Shown: positions 1 to 8,273 of the stretch, in pieces
How positions within the stretch are numbered: position 1 is the first letter of the stretch
How the letters are laid out: every line of letters begins with the position of its first letter
Notes under the pieces: generated by a model
Told to the model about the DNA's origin: nothing
Database searches by the model: none
The model's input: the letters and a program-made list of their open reading frames with translations, nothing else
Assembly (NCBI GenBank): GCA_011959105.1
Contig: BLLU01000169.1
Coordinates: 1-60,545, forward strand
Source: Lachnospiraceae bacterium
GTDB lineage: Bacteria > Bacillota > Clostridia > Lachnospirales > Lachnospiraceae
Length of the DNA: 60,545 bases
Direction of reading: 5' to 3'
Translations under genes and position numbers: made by a program

Positions 1-15
1 TGACGAGCGAAGCGA

Positions 16-41
16 CAGCGGAAACCGCAAGGTTTACGCTG
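16..41 (+). other. Small hairpin with GCAA tetraloop upstream of punA
   Basis: Arms CAGCG/CGCTG and AAACC/GGTTT enclose a GCAA loop, with one G-A mismatch between the two helices. It precedes a T-rich stretch (TCTTTGTTTATT, about 53-65), so it may be the end of the preceding transcript's terminator, or part of the punA leader. The upstream gene lies outside the window, so the role is undecided. Confidence 0.4.
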
Positions 42-65
42 CTCTGCCCGTAGTCTTTGTTTATT

Positions 66-80
66 CCCCCCCCCCACCCC
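66..80 (+). repeat. Poly-C tract in the punA leader
   Basis: Ten consecutive C residues (66-75), an A, then four more C. It sits about 5 nt before the AAAGGAG ribosome binding site of punA. Homopolymers of this length are prone to slipped-strand length change; here this could alter spacing in the untranslated leader but not a reading frame. A sequencing-length error is also possible. Confidence 0.7.
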
Positions 81-94
81 AAAAGGAGATTGCC

Positions 95-931
95 ATGTCA
101 TCTGCCGTATATGAAAAGCTGAAAAAATGCGAATCCTGCATTCGCCAAGTCACGGATTTTATCCCTAAAGTTGCCATCGTTTTAGGCTCCGGTCTGGGCG
201 ACTATGCGGATACGATCCGGGTGACGGCCCAAATACCCTACGGGGATATTGAAGGTTTTCCCGTATCCACCGTACCGGGACATGACGGCCGGTTTATTTT
301 CGGATATGTGGGCGATGTGCCGGTGGTGTGCATGAAGGGCCGGGTACATTATTACGAAGGGTACCCTATCAGCGATGTGGTGCTGCCGATCCGGCTGATG
401 AAGCTGCTGGGCGCGGAATTTCTTTTCCTGACCAACGCCTCCGGCGGCGTAAATACTTCCTTTCACGCCGGGGATCTGATGCTGCTTACCGATCACATAT
501 CCTGCTTTGCACCCAATCCGTTGATCGGGGCCAATATTGAAGAACTGGGAACCCGTTTCCCGGATATGAGCCATGTGTATGATCCGGGGTTACAGGAGAT
601 CATAAAGACGGTGGCTGTGGAGCAGCGGATTTTTCTGCAGCAGGGAGTGTATGCCCAACTTACGGGGCCTTCTTTCGAGACTCCGGCGGAGATCCGTATG
701 CTTCGAACCCTGGGGTGCGACGCCGTGGGCATGAGCACGGCAGTGGAAGCGGTGGCTGCGGCTCATATGGGCATGAGGATCTGCGGTATCTCCTGTGTAT
801 GCAATCTGGCGGCAGGCATGACGGCCAATCCTCTGTCTCACAGGGAAGTGCAGGCAGCGGCGGACGAGGCGGCTCCCAGATTTAAAAAACTGGTGACGGA
901 AGCGGTGAAACGTTTTGGAGAAATCCGATAG
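95..931 (+). CDS. punA: Purine nucleoside phosphorylase
   Basis: Cytoplasmic enzyme of the trimeric NP-I family that splits inosine/guanosine (family knowledge) with phosphate to the free base and ribose-1-phosphate. Seen: the phosphate-binding GSGLG at residues 31-35, the GRVHYYEGY segment at 82-90, GPSFETPAEIR at 191-201, the MSTAVEA substrate segment at 213-219, and the base-contacting Asn in CNLAAG near 237. The 278-residue length is normal. The ATG is preceded by AAAGGAG at good spacing. It heads a salvage cluster with cdd, an amidohydrolase and a purine permease, which supports a role in purine recovery. Confidence 0.95.
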   Translation: MSSAVYEKLKKCESCIRQVTDFIPKVAIVLGSGLGDYADTIRVTAQIPYGDIEGFPVSTVPGHDGRFIFGYVGDVPVVCMKGRVHYYEGYPISDVVLPIRLMKLLGAEFLFLTNASGGVNTSFHAGDLMLLTDHISCFAPNPLIGANIEELGTRFPDMSHVYDPGLQEIIKTVAVEQRIFLQQGVYAQLTGPSFETPAEIRMLRTLGCDAVGMSTAVEAVAAAHMGMRICGISCVCNLAAGMTANPLSHREVQAAADEAAPRFKKLVTEAVKRFGEIR

Positions 932-980
932 GGCGGAACCGGAGACGGATTCAGATGGCAGTTCACGAAAAGAGGTCCTT

Positions 981-1430
981 ATGAATAAATATTTACAGGA
1001 CAGGGAATTGATACGGGCGGCTCTGGAGGCCAGGGTGCGGGCGTATGCCCCCTATTCGGGCTATCTGGTGGGAGCGGCTCTGCTCACGGCGAGCGGAACG
1101 GTTTTCCAGGGCTGCAACATTGAAAATGCTTCCTATGGGGCCGCTAACTGCGCCGAGCGGACAGCATTTTTTAAGGCAGTGAGCCAGGGGGAAAGGGAAT
1201 TTCTGGCCATTGCCATTGTGGGAGGCAGCCGGGAGACCGGGCAAGGGGAGGTTTTTCCGAATCTGGCATATCCCTGCGGCATATGCAGACAGGTAATGAG
1301 AGAGTTCTGCGGTCCGGATTTCCGCATTCTGGTGGGCAGAAGCACGGAGGAATTCCGGGAATATACTTTGGAGGAACTATTGCCGGAGAGTTTTGGGCCT
1401 GCATGGAAGCAACGGGACTGTCAAAATTAG
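981..1430 (+). CDS. cdd: Cytidine deaminase
   Basis: Hydrolytic deamination of cytidine and deoxycytidine to uridine forms, a zinc enzyme of pyrimidine salvage, usually a tetramer. In the 149-residue product the zinc/catalytic motif CAE is at 57-59 and the second zinc motif PCGIC at 98-102; the substrate-binding NIEN is at 46-49. The ATG at 981 is chosen over an upstream in-frame start because the family N-terminus begins here (LIRAALEAR...YAPYS) and AGAGGTCC lies just before it. It is 50 nt after punA and likely co-transcribed. Confidence 0.95.
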   Translation: MNKYLQDRELIRAALEARVRAYAPYSGYLVGAALLTASGTVFQGCNIENASYGAANCAERTAFFKAVSQGEREFLAIAIVGGSRETGQGEVFPNLAYPCGICRQVMREFCGPDFRILVGRSTEEFREYTLEELLPESFGPAWKQRDCQN

Positions 1431-1460
1431 GGAAATAGAAAAAAGGGGAACGAAAAAGGA

Positions 1461-2765
1461 ATGAATTTAAGATTATATAATGCCAGAATCCTGACCATGG
1501 AGCCGGGCAGGGACATCTTTCGGGGTGAGGTCTGGGTTAAAAACGAAAAAATCGTCTATGTGGCGGATCAGGAAGAGATTGAGAGGGAGTGGAGGGGAGA
1601 GGGTGTCCCCCACATCTCCTGGGACTATGAGGTGGACTGTGAGGAGAATCTGCTGATGCCCGGTTTTAAGGATGCCCATACCCACTCGGCCATGACTTTC
1701 CTGCGCTCCGCATCGGATGATGTGCCTTTGCAGAGTTGGCTGCAGGAGAAAGTGTTTCCCTTGGAGAAGAAGCTGACGGACCAGGATATTTATCAGATGA
1801 CCCGTCTGGCGGTGCTGGAATATCTTACCAGCGGCATCACGGCTATCTTTGATATGTATCTGCGGCCCGATGTCACGGCCAGGGCCTGCCTGGACATGGG
1901 GATGCGCTGTGTGCTGGTCAGCGGCCTGAACGATTTTACCTCCTCCATAACCCAGGTGGAAGAGGAATATATGCACTGGAACCGTAAGAATCCCCTGATC
2001 AGTTATCAACTGGGCTTTCATTCGGAATACACCTGCGACCGGGCGCTGATGGTGCAGTTGTCCGGGCTGGCCCACAGGCACAGGGCCCCCGTATTTACTC
2101 ATATGTCCGAAACTATGGAGGAGGTGCGGGGCTGTAAGAAGAAATATGGCATGACGCCGGCATTCTTTCTGGATTCTCTGGGAATGTTTGACTTCGGGGG
2201 CGGCGGTTACCACTGCGTGCATATGACGGAGTCGGACATGGATGTGTTTCAGCGGCGGCGTATGTATGTGATTACCAACCCGGCTTCCAACGCCAAACTG
2301 GCCAGCGGCGTTGCACCCATACGGGACTATGTGAGCCGGCAGATCCCTGTAGCCATCGGTACGGACGGCGCCGCCAGCAACAATGCGCTGGATATGTTCC
2401 GGGAAATGTTTCTGGTATCCGGTCTGTCTAAGCTGCGGGAGATGGACGCCGCCAGTCTGGATGCCATGGAAGTGCTGCGTATGGCCACGGTGAACGGGGC
2501 CAGGGCCATGCGCCTTCACAGGGCGGATGTGCTGGCCAAGGGGAAACTGGCCGATATGATTCTGCTGGACTTGAACCAGCCCAATATGCAGCCCATTCAC
2601 AATATTCCCAAAAATCTGGTCTACAGCGGCAGCAAGGCCAATGTGAAAATGACCATGATCAACGGCAAAATCCTGTATAAGGACGGCTGCTTCAACGTGG
2701 GAGAAAAACCTGAACATATTTACAAAACCTGCAACGCAATCGTACAGAGGTTGTTATCTGAGTAA
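1461..2765 (+). CDS. TRZ/ATZ-family amidohydrolase (nucleobase/nucleoside deaminase-like)
   Basis: Metal-dependent amidohydrolase of 434 residues. Metal-binding DAHTHS is at 71-76, further His residues fall in GFHSEY (about 206) and THMSE (about 233), and the metal Asp is in GTDGAASNN (about 322). Family members of this layout include MTA/SAH deaminase, guanine deaminase and SsnA; the sequence alone does not settle the substrate. Its position between cdd and a purine permease favours deamination of a purine base or nucleoside. The ATG has an AAGGGGA/AAAGGA purine stretch upstream. C-terminal segment returns to the small beta-sandwich typical of the family. Confidence 0.85.
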   Translation: MNLRLYNARILTMEPGRDIFRGEVWVKNEKIVYVADQEEIEREWRGEGVPHISWDYEVDCEENLLMPGFKDAHTHSAMTFLRSASDDVPLQSWLQEKVFPLEKKLTDQDIYQMTRLAVLEYLTSGITAIFDMYLRPDVTARACLDMGMRCVLVSGLNDFTSSITQVEEEYMHWNRKNPLISYQLGFHSEYTCDRALMVQLSGLAHRHRAPVFTHMSETMEEVRGCKKKYGMTPAFFLDSLGMFDFGGGGYHCVHMTESDMDVFQRRRMYVITNPASNAKLASGVAPIRDYVSRQIPVAIGTDGAASNNALDMFREMFLVSGLSKLREMDAASLDAMEVLRMATVNGARAMRLHRADVLAKGKLADMILLDLNQPNMQPIHNIPKNLVYSGSKANVKMTMINGKILYKDGCFNVGEKPEHIYKTCNAIVQRLLSE

Positions 2766-2805
2766 GCGATTACTCGGACATCAATAGTCACTGTCAACCA
2801 AATTT

Positions 2806-2866
2806 CCAAAGAGCCGTTCACAGACAGGAACAATGATCTGTGAACAGTAACAAACGGCCGCTTTGG
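2806..2866 (+). promoter_or_regulatory. Structured leader upstream of the NCS2 permease
   Basis: Nested inverted repeats fill the 122-nt gap before the permease: CCAAAG (2806-2811) with CTTTGG (2861-2866), GCCGTT (2813-2818) with AACGGC (2853-2858), and CACAGA (2819-2824) with TCTGTG (2837-2842). The inner helix can also extend to GTTCACAGA/TCTGTGAAC (2816-2824/2837-2845), giving competing folds. No T-run follows, so it is not a simple terminator. I do not recognise the conserved core of the purine riboswitch. Confidence 0.55.
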
Positions 2867-2887
2867 CGGCAGAAATGAGAGGGAAAA

Positions 2888-4252
2888 ATGTTAGAAAAGT
2901 TCTTCAAACTCAGGGAGAATAACACCAATGTAAAGACCGAGGTCATGGCCGGTATTACCACATTCATGACCATGGCTTATATATTGGCTGTCAATCCCAA
3001 CATCCTTTCCGCGACCGGAATGGATCCGCAGGCCATCCTGCTGGCTACGGCACTGGCTTCCTTTTTGGGAACGCTGATGATGGCGCTGCTGGCCAATTAT
3101 CCTTTTGCGCTGGCCCCTGGTATGGGCCTGAACGCCTATTTTGCCTACACCGTTGTCATCGGCTATGGGTACTCCTGGCAGATTGCTTTGCTGGCCGTGT
3201 TTATCGAAGGCCTGATCTTTATCGTGCTGTCTGCCACCAATGTGAGGGAGGCGATTTTCAACGCCATTCCCATGACGCTGAAGTCTGCGGTGAGTGCCGG
3301 CATCGGCTTGTTTATCGCCTTTATCGGCCTGCAGAATGCCAAGATTGTGGTAAACAATGACTCTACTTTGGTCACATACCAGAATTTTAAAGAGAATTTT
3401 AATTCCGTGGGAATGGGAGCCCTGTTGGCTCTGCTGGGAGTGCTTATCACCGCTTTCCTGCTGATCAAGAAGGTGAAGGGCGGCATATTGTTCGGCATTC
3501 TGATCACCTGGGTTCTGGGAATTGTCTGCGAACTTGTGGGTCTCTATGTGCCCAATCCGGATCTGGGAATGTTTTCCGTGATTCCCTCTGCTTTTGTGTC
3601 CTTTGATTTTTCACCCCTGGGCAATACCTTCGGGCAGGTGTTCAAGGCGGATTTCGGAACCGTCAGGATCATGGATATGATCCTCATTGTGTTCGCGTTC
3701 CTGTTTGTGGATATTTTTGACACCCTGGGAACCCTGATCGGCGTATCTTCCAAGGCCAACATGTTGGACAAGGACGGCAAGCTGCCCCGGATCAAGGGCG
3801 CGCTGCTGGCAGACGCCATCGCCACTTCCGCAGGCGCGGTACTGGGTACTTCCACCACCACCACTTATGTGGAAAGCGCATCCGGCGTGACCGAAGGCGG
3901 CAGGACCGGGCTGACTGCCGTGGTGACCGGTCTGCTATTCCTGCTGGCCATCGTGTTCTCTCCTCTGTTCCTGACCATTCCTTCCTTTGCCACCGCACCG
4001 GCCCTGATCATAGTGGGCTTTTATATGATCGGTTCCGTGGCTAAGATTAACTGGGAAAACATGCTGGAATCCATCCCGGCATTTCTGTGCATCCTTTCCA
4101 TGCCCCTTATGTACAGCATTTCCGAGGGTATTGCCGTGGGCGTGATCTCCTGGACAATCCTGCATCTGTGTGCCGGCAAGGCTAAGGGCAAGGTGAGCAT
4201 ACTGATGTATGTGCTGACTGTGCTGTTTGTTCTCAAGTATATCTTCCTGTAA
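2888..4252 (+). CDS. NCS2-family (AzgA-like) purine permease
   Basis: Membrane transporter of 454 residues, expected to import hypoxanthine, guanine and/or adenine by proton symport. The N-terminal TEVMAGITTFMTMAYIL and the GMGLNAYFAY segment (about 79-88) are signatures of the AzgA/PbuG/PbuO branch; the protein consists of many hydrophobic helices throughout. The substrate loop VDIFDTLGTLIGV lies at about 275-287, and GTSTTTTYVESASGV at about 321-335, both diagnostic of the family. It follows the deaminase and closes the salvage cluster; a strong terminator lies directly downstream. The ATG has GAGAGGG at proper spacing. Confidence 0.93.
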   Translation: MLEKFFKLRENNTNVKTEVMAGITTFMTMAYILAVNPNILSATGMDPQAILLATALASFLGTLMMALLANYPFALAPGMGLNAYFAYTVVIGYGYSWQIALLAVFIEGLIFIVLSATNVREAIFNAIPMTLKSAVSAGIGLFIAFIGLQNAKIVVNNDSTLVTYQNFKENFNSVGMGALLALLGVLITAFLLIKKVKGGILFGILITWVLGIVCELVGLYVPNPDLGMFSVIPSAFVSFDFSPLGNTFGQVFKADFGTVRIMDMILIVFAFLFVDIFDTLGTLIGVSSKANMLDKDGKLPRIKGALLADAIATSAGAVLGTSTTTTYVESASGVTEGGRTGLTAVVTGLLFLLAIVFSPLFLTIPSFATAPALIIVGFYMIGSVAKINWENMLESIPAFLCILSMPLMYSISEGIAVGVISWTILHLCAGKAKGKVSILMYVLTVLFVLKYIFL

Positions 4253-4270
4253 TACGCCGGGGAGTATCCG

Positions 4271-4302
4271 GCAGGGCAGGCGAAACCGCCTGCCCTGCTT
4301 TT
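4271..4302 (+). terminator. Rho-independent terminator after the purine permease
   Basis: Perfect 12-bp stem (4271-4282 with 4287-4298), AAAC loop and a TTTT tail. It closes the salvage cluster. Confidence 0.93.
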
Positions 4303-4327
4303 ATAGCTTGTAAGGAGATTATTTTGT

Positions 4328-6022
4328 ATGGAGTATCTGTTTTTTTGGGGAGCCATGGGGCTGTTTGTCCTGTTTCTGGCAGGACAGGGCATTCTGGCCG
4401 ATCGGCAGGAGAAGAAGCGTTTCGAGAAGAAGCTGTACGACAGCTATGGAAAACGTCCGGACAAAGAATACAAGGTGGAGCGCTTTGTACGGATTCCCGG
4501 ATACTATGAACACCACAGATGTCCGGGCCAGATCGACGATATCACCTGGGATGACCTTTCCATGGATCAGGTATTCGTGCGTTTGAATTATACCATCTCG
4601 TCCAGCGGGGAGGAAGTGTTGTATCACATGCTGCGCACCCCGGCCCGGTCCCGGGAGGAACTGCAGTATTTTGACAATGTTATCACATATTTCATGGAAC
4701 ACCAGGACGAGCGGGTGGCGTTTCAGAAGATTATGAATCGCCTGGGCAGTACCGGGAAGTTCTCTCTGTATGACTATCTGGAATATCTGCATACCCTGGG
4801 CGACAGATCCAATGCCAGGGACATCCTTGTGAATCTGTTATACATTCCCGCCATTGCGGCGTTGTTTTTCAGTCTGCCCTTGGGGTTGGCGGCCATGGCC
4901 ATATTGATGGTCTATAACATTGCCACCTACCTGGGGATCAAGCGGGAGATAGAGCCCTATATCACCAGTCTGGCCTATATCGCCCGGCTTCTGGGTGCGG
5001 CCCGGGATACGGCAGGACTGAAACTGTCGGTATGTGAACGGGAGAACGGTTTGCTTTTACAGGGAAAAAAAGCGCTGGATAAGTCCCAGCGCGGATCCTT
5101 CTGGGTATTTTCCAGGGCAGGGGCTGCCACAGGAGGGAGTCCGCTGGACGTTCTGCTGGATTATGTACGGATGGCATTTCATGTGGATCTGATCTTTTTC
5201 AACCGCATGCTGCGGGAGATCGGTAAGCATGGGGAAGAGGTGGATCAACTGATCACCACCCTGGGATACCTGGAGTCGGCTGTCAGCATCGCCATGTACA
5301 GGGCAAGCCTGGACGCGGAGGGATGTTGCTGGTGCAGGCCGGATCTGCTGGGGAAGGGGCTGGAGGCGGAGCAGCTTTATCATCCGCTGATCGATCATCC
5401 CGTGAAAAACAGTATCTCTGCGGAGCGGGGCGTGCTGCTGACAGGCTCCAACGCTTCGGGCAAGTCCACCTTTCTGAAGACGGTGGCCCTGGGGGCCCTG
5501 ATGGCCCAGACCCTGCATATGGTGTTGGCCGAATGCTACAGCGCCCCCATGTATCGGATCTTTTCCTCCATGTCCCTGCGGGATGATCTGGAGGGCGGAG
5601 AGAGTTATTATATCGTGGAAATCAAATCTCTGAAGCGGATACTGGACGCCATGAAAGAGGGAGATCCGTGGCCGGTATTGTGCTTTGTGGACGAGGTGCT
5701 GCGGGGAACCAACACAGTGGAGCGGATTGCGGCAGCCACCCAGATCCTGATCAGTCTCACCGGAGCCGGAGTTCTGTGTTTCGCTGCTACGCATGATATT
5801 GAACTGACGGAACTTTTATCCGGACTGTATGACAATTACCATTTTGAGGAGGAAATACGGGACGGTGACATTCTCTTTAACTATACTCTTCGGGAGGGCA
5901 GAGCCAACAGCCGCAATGCCATCCGGCTGCTGGAGATTATGGGTTATGACTGTTCCATCATACAGAAAGCCCAGAGACAGGCCGAGGATTTTCTGGTGAA
6001 GGGAATCTGGAAACTGTCTTGA
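4328..6022 (+). CDS. Membrane-anchored MutS-like ATPase
   Basis: 564 residues with the MutS core helical region and ATPase domain but no mismatch-recognition domain I. Seen: N-terminal hydrophobic segment (about 2-22), two further hydrophobic stretches (about 175-215), Walker A GSNASGKST at about 373-381, Walker B CFVDEVLRGTN at about 450-460, and the ATHD switch His at about 487-490. True mutS is elsewhere in the window, so this is a paralogue of the bacterial membrane-associated MutS-like families, whose function is not established. RBS AAGGAGAT lies 8 nt before the ATG. It follows a strong terminator and so probably starts a new transcript. Confidence 0.85.
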   Translation: MEYLFFWGAMGLFVLFLAGQGILADRQEKKRFEKKLYDSYGKRPDKEYKVERFVRIPGYYEHHRCPGQIDDITWDDLSMDQVFVRLNYTISSSGEEVLYHMLRTPARSREELQYFDNVITYFMEHQDERVAFQKIMNRLGSTGKFSLYDYLEYLHTLGDRSNARDILVNLLYIPAIAALFFSLPLGLAAMAILMVYNIATYLGIKREIEPYITSLAYIARLLGAARDTAGLKLSVCERENGLLLQGKKALDKSQRGSFWVFSRAGAATGGSPLDVLLDYVRMAFHVDLIFFNRMLREIGKHGEEVDQLITTLGYLESAVSIAMYRASLDAEGCCWCRPDLLGKGLEAEQLYHPLIDHPVKNSISAERGVLLTGSNASGKSTFLKTVALGALMAQTLHMVLAECYSAPMYRIFSSMSLRDDLEGGESYYIVEIKSLKRILDAMKEGDPWPVLCFVDEVLRGTNTVERIAAATQILISLTGAGVLCFAATHDIELTELLSGLYDNYHFEEEIRDGDILFNYTLREGRANSRNAIRLLEIMGYDCSIIQKAQRQAEDFLVKGIWKLS

Positions 6023-6048
6023 CGGGAACCGGTAAGTATTGCTATAAT
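6019..6048 (+). promoter_or_regulatory. Sigma-A-type promoter for the 53-aa peptide and HAD gene
   Basis: TTGACG (6019-6024), 18-nt spacer, TATAAT (6043-6048). The -35 overlaps the stop codon of the MutS-like gene. About 100 nt of untranslated leader follow before the small ORF. Confidence 0.65.
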
Positions 6049-6149
6049 ATTTTTTATATCGGAATTATTAATGCGGCGGTGTTATCGGATATCGGTCCAG
6101 GGCGACAGGTATTTCGCGGAGCTGCCAAACCATGGGAGGCATTGATTTT

Positions 6150-6311
6150 ATGATCGCATTTTTCAATTCGTTTTTATCTTATCTGTTGCTTATGCTGGTG
6201 ATTGTGGTAGTGGCCGGGGCGGCGATCTTTGCAGGCATCACCATGCGGAAGAAAAAGAACCTGACGGAGTCTGGGGAGGATGCGGGAGCCGGGCAAGCAG
6301 ATGGAGAGTAA
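6150..6311 (+). CDS. 53-residue single-pass membrane peptide
   Basis: ATG at 6150, stop TAA at 6309-6311. GGGAGG lies 10 nt upstream, and a consensus-like promoter lies about 100 nt upstream. The product has a very hydrophobic segment at about residues 4-31 (rich in L, V, A and I), then MRKKKN as a positive-inside anchor and an acidic, Gly/Ala-rich tail. The final codons overlap the start of the following HAD phosphatase, a layout typical of translational coupling. I do not recognise the family; no function is assigned. Strong RBS, promoter and a credible membrane topology make it likely real. Confidence 0.7.
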   Translation: MIAFFNSFLSYLLLMLVIVVVAGAAIFAGITMRKKKNLTESGEDAGAGQADGE

Positions 6312-7008
6312 TGGGAAGATCACCACATTATTGTGGGATGTGGACGGAACACTTTTGGATTTTGACTATTCCATGCGGGGAGCATTGCGGAAATGTTTTC
6401 ATACCCTGGGAAAGCCTCTTACGGAGGAGATGATTCTGCGCTACAGCCAAATCAATGACGGCTACTGGAAGAGGCTGGAGCGGGGGGAAGTCACGAAAGA
6501 GGAACTTCTGCCCGGCAGATTTCGGGATTTTTTTGCCGAGTATGGACTGACGGGAATTGACATGGAGGCTTTCCTGAAAGAATTCCAGAACGGTCTTGGG
6601 CAAATCTATGCCTTCCGGGATGATGCGCTGACGGTGGTAAAATCCCTGCAGGGCCATTACAGGCAGTATGTGGTGACCAATGGAGTGAAGGCTACCCAGG
6701 AGAGTAAACTGAGCCTTTCAGGGCTTTTGGAGGTCATGGACGGGGTATTCGTCTCTGAGGCCGTTGGACATGCCAAGCCCAGCCGGATTTTTTTTGATTA
6801 TTGTCTGGAGCATGTGGAGGAAAAGGACAGGAATCGGATAATGATTATCGGGGATTCCATGACCAGCGATATTTTGGGCGGGATACAGGCCGGGATAAGG
6901 ACCTGCTGGTACAATCCCCAGGAAAACTCCTGCGGCTCTGCCTATAGGGCAGATTATGAGATTGGGATTCTGCAGCAGATTTACGAGGTGCTGGGGATCT
7001 ATGTATAG
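6301..7008 (+). CDS. HAD hydrolase, YjjG-like pyrimidine nucleotidase
   Basis: Haloacid-dehalogenase phosphatase of 235 residues. Motif I DVDGT at 13-17 carries the nucleophile Asp; motif II TNG at about 125-127; motif III Lys in GHAKPS at about 158; motif IV GDSMTSD at about 185-191. The helical cap between motifs I and II and the overall sequence resemble YjjG-type 5'-nucleotidases, which dephosphorylate non-canonical pyrimidine nucleotides (family inference). Start placed at 6301; an in-frame ATG at 6280 is possible but its GGAGG is only about 2 nt away. It overlaps the upstream small ORF. Confidence 0.85.
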   Translation: MESNGKITTLLWDVDGTLLDFDYSMRGALRKCFHTLGKPLTEEMILRYSQINDGYWKRLERGEVTKEELLPGRFRDFFAEYGLTGIDMEAFLKEFQNGLGQIYAFRDDALTVVKSLQGHYRQYVVTNGVKATQESKLSLSGLLEVMDGVFVSEAVGHAKPSRIFFDYCLEHVEEKDRNRIMIIGDSMTSDILGGIQAGIRTCWYNPQENSCGSAYRADYEIGILQQIYEVLGIYV

Positions 7009-7027
7009 GCATTTTCGGCGGGAATTC

Positions 7028-7077
7028 CCGGCTACCATAGCCTGACCAGGGTACATGCCCGGCCGGGCTTCTTTTTT
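7028..7077 (+). terminator. Possible terminator after the HAD gene
   Basis: CCCGGC (7028-7033) can pair with GCCGGG (7062-7067), with an inner TACC/GGTA pairing, followed by TTCTTTTTT. The internal GCCCGGCCGGGC is itself palindromic. Confidence 0.5.
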
Positions 7078-7121
7078 GCCGCTGCGGACCCATACCGCAG
7101 CAGGAAGGGGGATGCAGGCAT

Positions 7122-8120
7122 ATGGCGAGGGCATCGGGACAGAAACTGAAACTATTGTATCTGGCCAAAATCCTGGCGGAGGAGACGGACGAGGGACATG
7201 CCATCAGCACCCAGGAACTGATCGGCCGTCTGGAGAGCCTGGGAATCCACAGCGAGCGCAAGAGTATCTATGACGATATAGCCTGCCTGCAGCAGTTCGG
7301 CTATGATATCCTGCAGATGCAGAGCAGGCAGGGCGGCGGCTATTATATGGTAGGCAGAGAGTTTGAACTGGCGGAGTTGAAGCTATTGGTGGACGCAGTC
7401 CAGTCTTCCCGGTTCATCACGCCAAAGAAGTCCCGGGAACTCATCGGCAAGCTGGAAAAGCTGGCCAGCCGGCATGATGCGGGAAAGCTGCGCCGGCAGA
7501 TCCATGTGGTGGGCCGGGTTAAAGCGGGGAACGAGAGTGTCTACTATGGTATTGACGCTCTGCACCGGGCGATTCAGGAGAACCGCCAGATTACTTTCCG
7601 GTATTTGGAGTGGAACGAACAGGGGCAGTTGGTTCCCCGCAGACAGGGCAGGCCTTACCGAGTCAGCCCCTGGGCGCTGCTCTGGCGGGAGGAAAATTAT
7701 TATCTGCTGGCCTGGGACGGAGACGCCGGTATGATGAAGCATTACCGGGTGGACAAGATGGCGGAGGTGGAAGTACTTGCGGAGGAGCGGCTGGGGCAGG
7801 AGGCATTCGGCAGACTGGATCTGGCAGTGTATGCGGACAAGACTTTCGGCATGTACGGAGGCAGAGAGGAGACCTTGGTACTGGAACTGCCGCGGCAGAT
7901 GGCGGGCGTGGTGCTGGACCGTTTCGGAAAGGATACGCCGCTGCGCAGGGAGGGGGAAGATCGTCTGCGGGCCAGGATTGCTGTAGTGGTCAGCGATCAG
8001 TTTTACGGGTGGCTGGCGGGGCTGGGCAGAGGCGTCCGGATCCTGGGGCCCCGATGGGTCAGGGAGGAATATTGCGGCAGGCTGCAGGAAATACTGGAAC
8101 AATACCCGGACCGAACATAG
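7122..8120 (+). CDS. WYL-domain transcriptional regulator
   Basis: 332 residues: an N-terminal winged helix-turn-helix (HTH_11 type, about 1-65; SIYDDI recognition area at about 51-56) and a WYL ligand-sensing domain (about 140-230, with TFRYLEWNEQG and the RVSPWALLWREENYYLLAW segment), plus a C-terminal WCX-like extension. Such proteins sense small molecules or nucleic acid and regulate transcription; the target is not visible. It is flanked by a possible terminator upstream and the nrdD promoter downstream, so it looks monocistronic. A 7-bp inverted repeat, GCTGCGG/CCGCAGC (7081-7101), lies immediately before the RBS and could be an autoregulatory operator. Confidence 0.9.
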   Translation: MARASGQKLKLLYLAKILAEETDEGHAISTQELIGRLESLGIHSERKSIYDDIACLQQFGYDILQMQSRQGGGYYMVGREFELAELKLLVDAVQSSRFITPKKSRELIGKLEKLASRHDAGKLRRQIHVVGRVKAGNESVYYGIDALHRAIQENRQITFRYLEWNEQGQLVPRRQGRPYRVSPWALLWREENYYLLAWDGDAGMMKHYRVDKMAEVEVLAEERLGQEAFGRLDLAVYADKTFGMYGGREETLVLELPRQMAGVVLDRFGKDTPLRREGEDRLRARIAVVVSDQFYGWLAGLGRGVRILGPRWVREEYCGRLQEILEQYPDRT

Positions 8121-8234
8121 CCCGGTGCGGGAAAACCCGATGTACGCGGCATAACCGGCTAGTCAATAGGAAACCTTCAAAAATTGTCACTAATTTTCGA
8201 AACATTTTTCGGCAATATTTATTCATATCCTTCG

Positions 8235-8264
8235 TTGACAATATAGGCGCTTCTATTTTATACT
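8235..8264 (+). promoter_or_regulatory. nrdD promoter
   Basis: TTGACA (8235-8240), 18-nt spacer, TATACT (8259-8264), followed directly by the NrdR-type boxes. Confidence 0.8.
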
Positions 8265-8273
8265 AGATTTTGT

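Noticed and set aside
1473..2717. 414-residue minus-strand reading frame
   Set aside because: Antisense of the amidohydrolase; shadow without RBS or domains.
2806..2866. Purine riboswitch
   Set aside because: The characteristic conserved core and three-way junction were not recognised; reported only as a structured leader.
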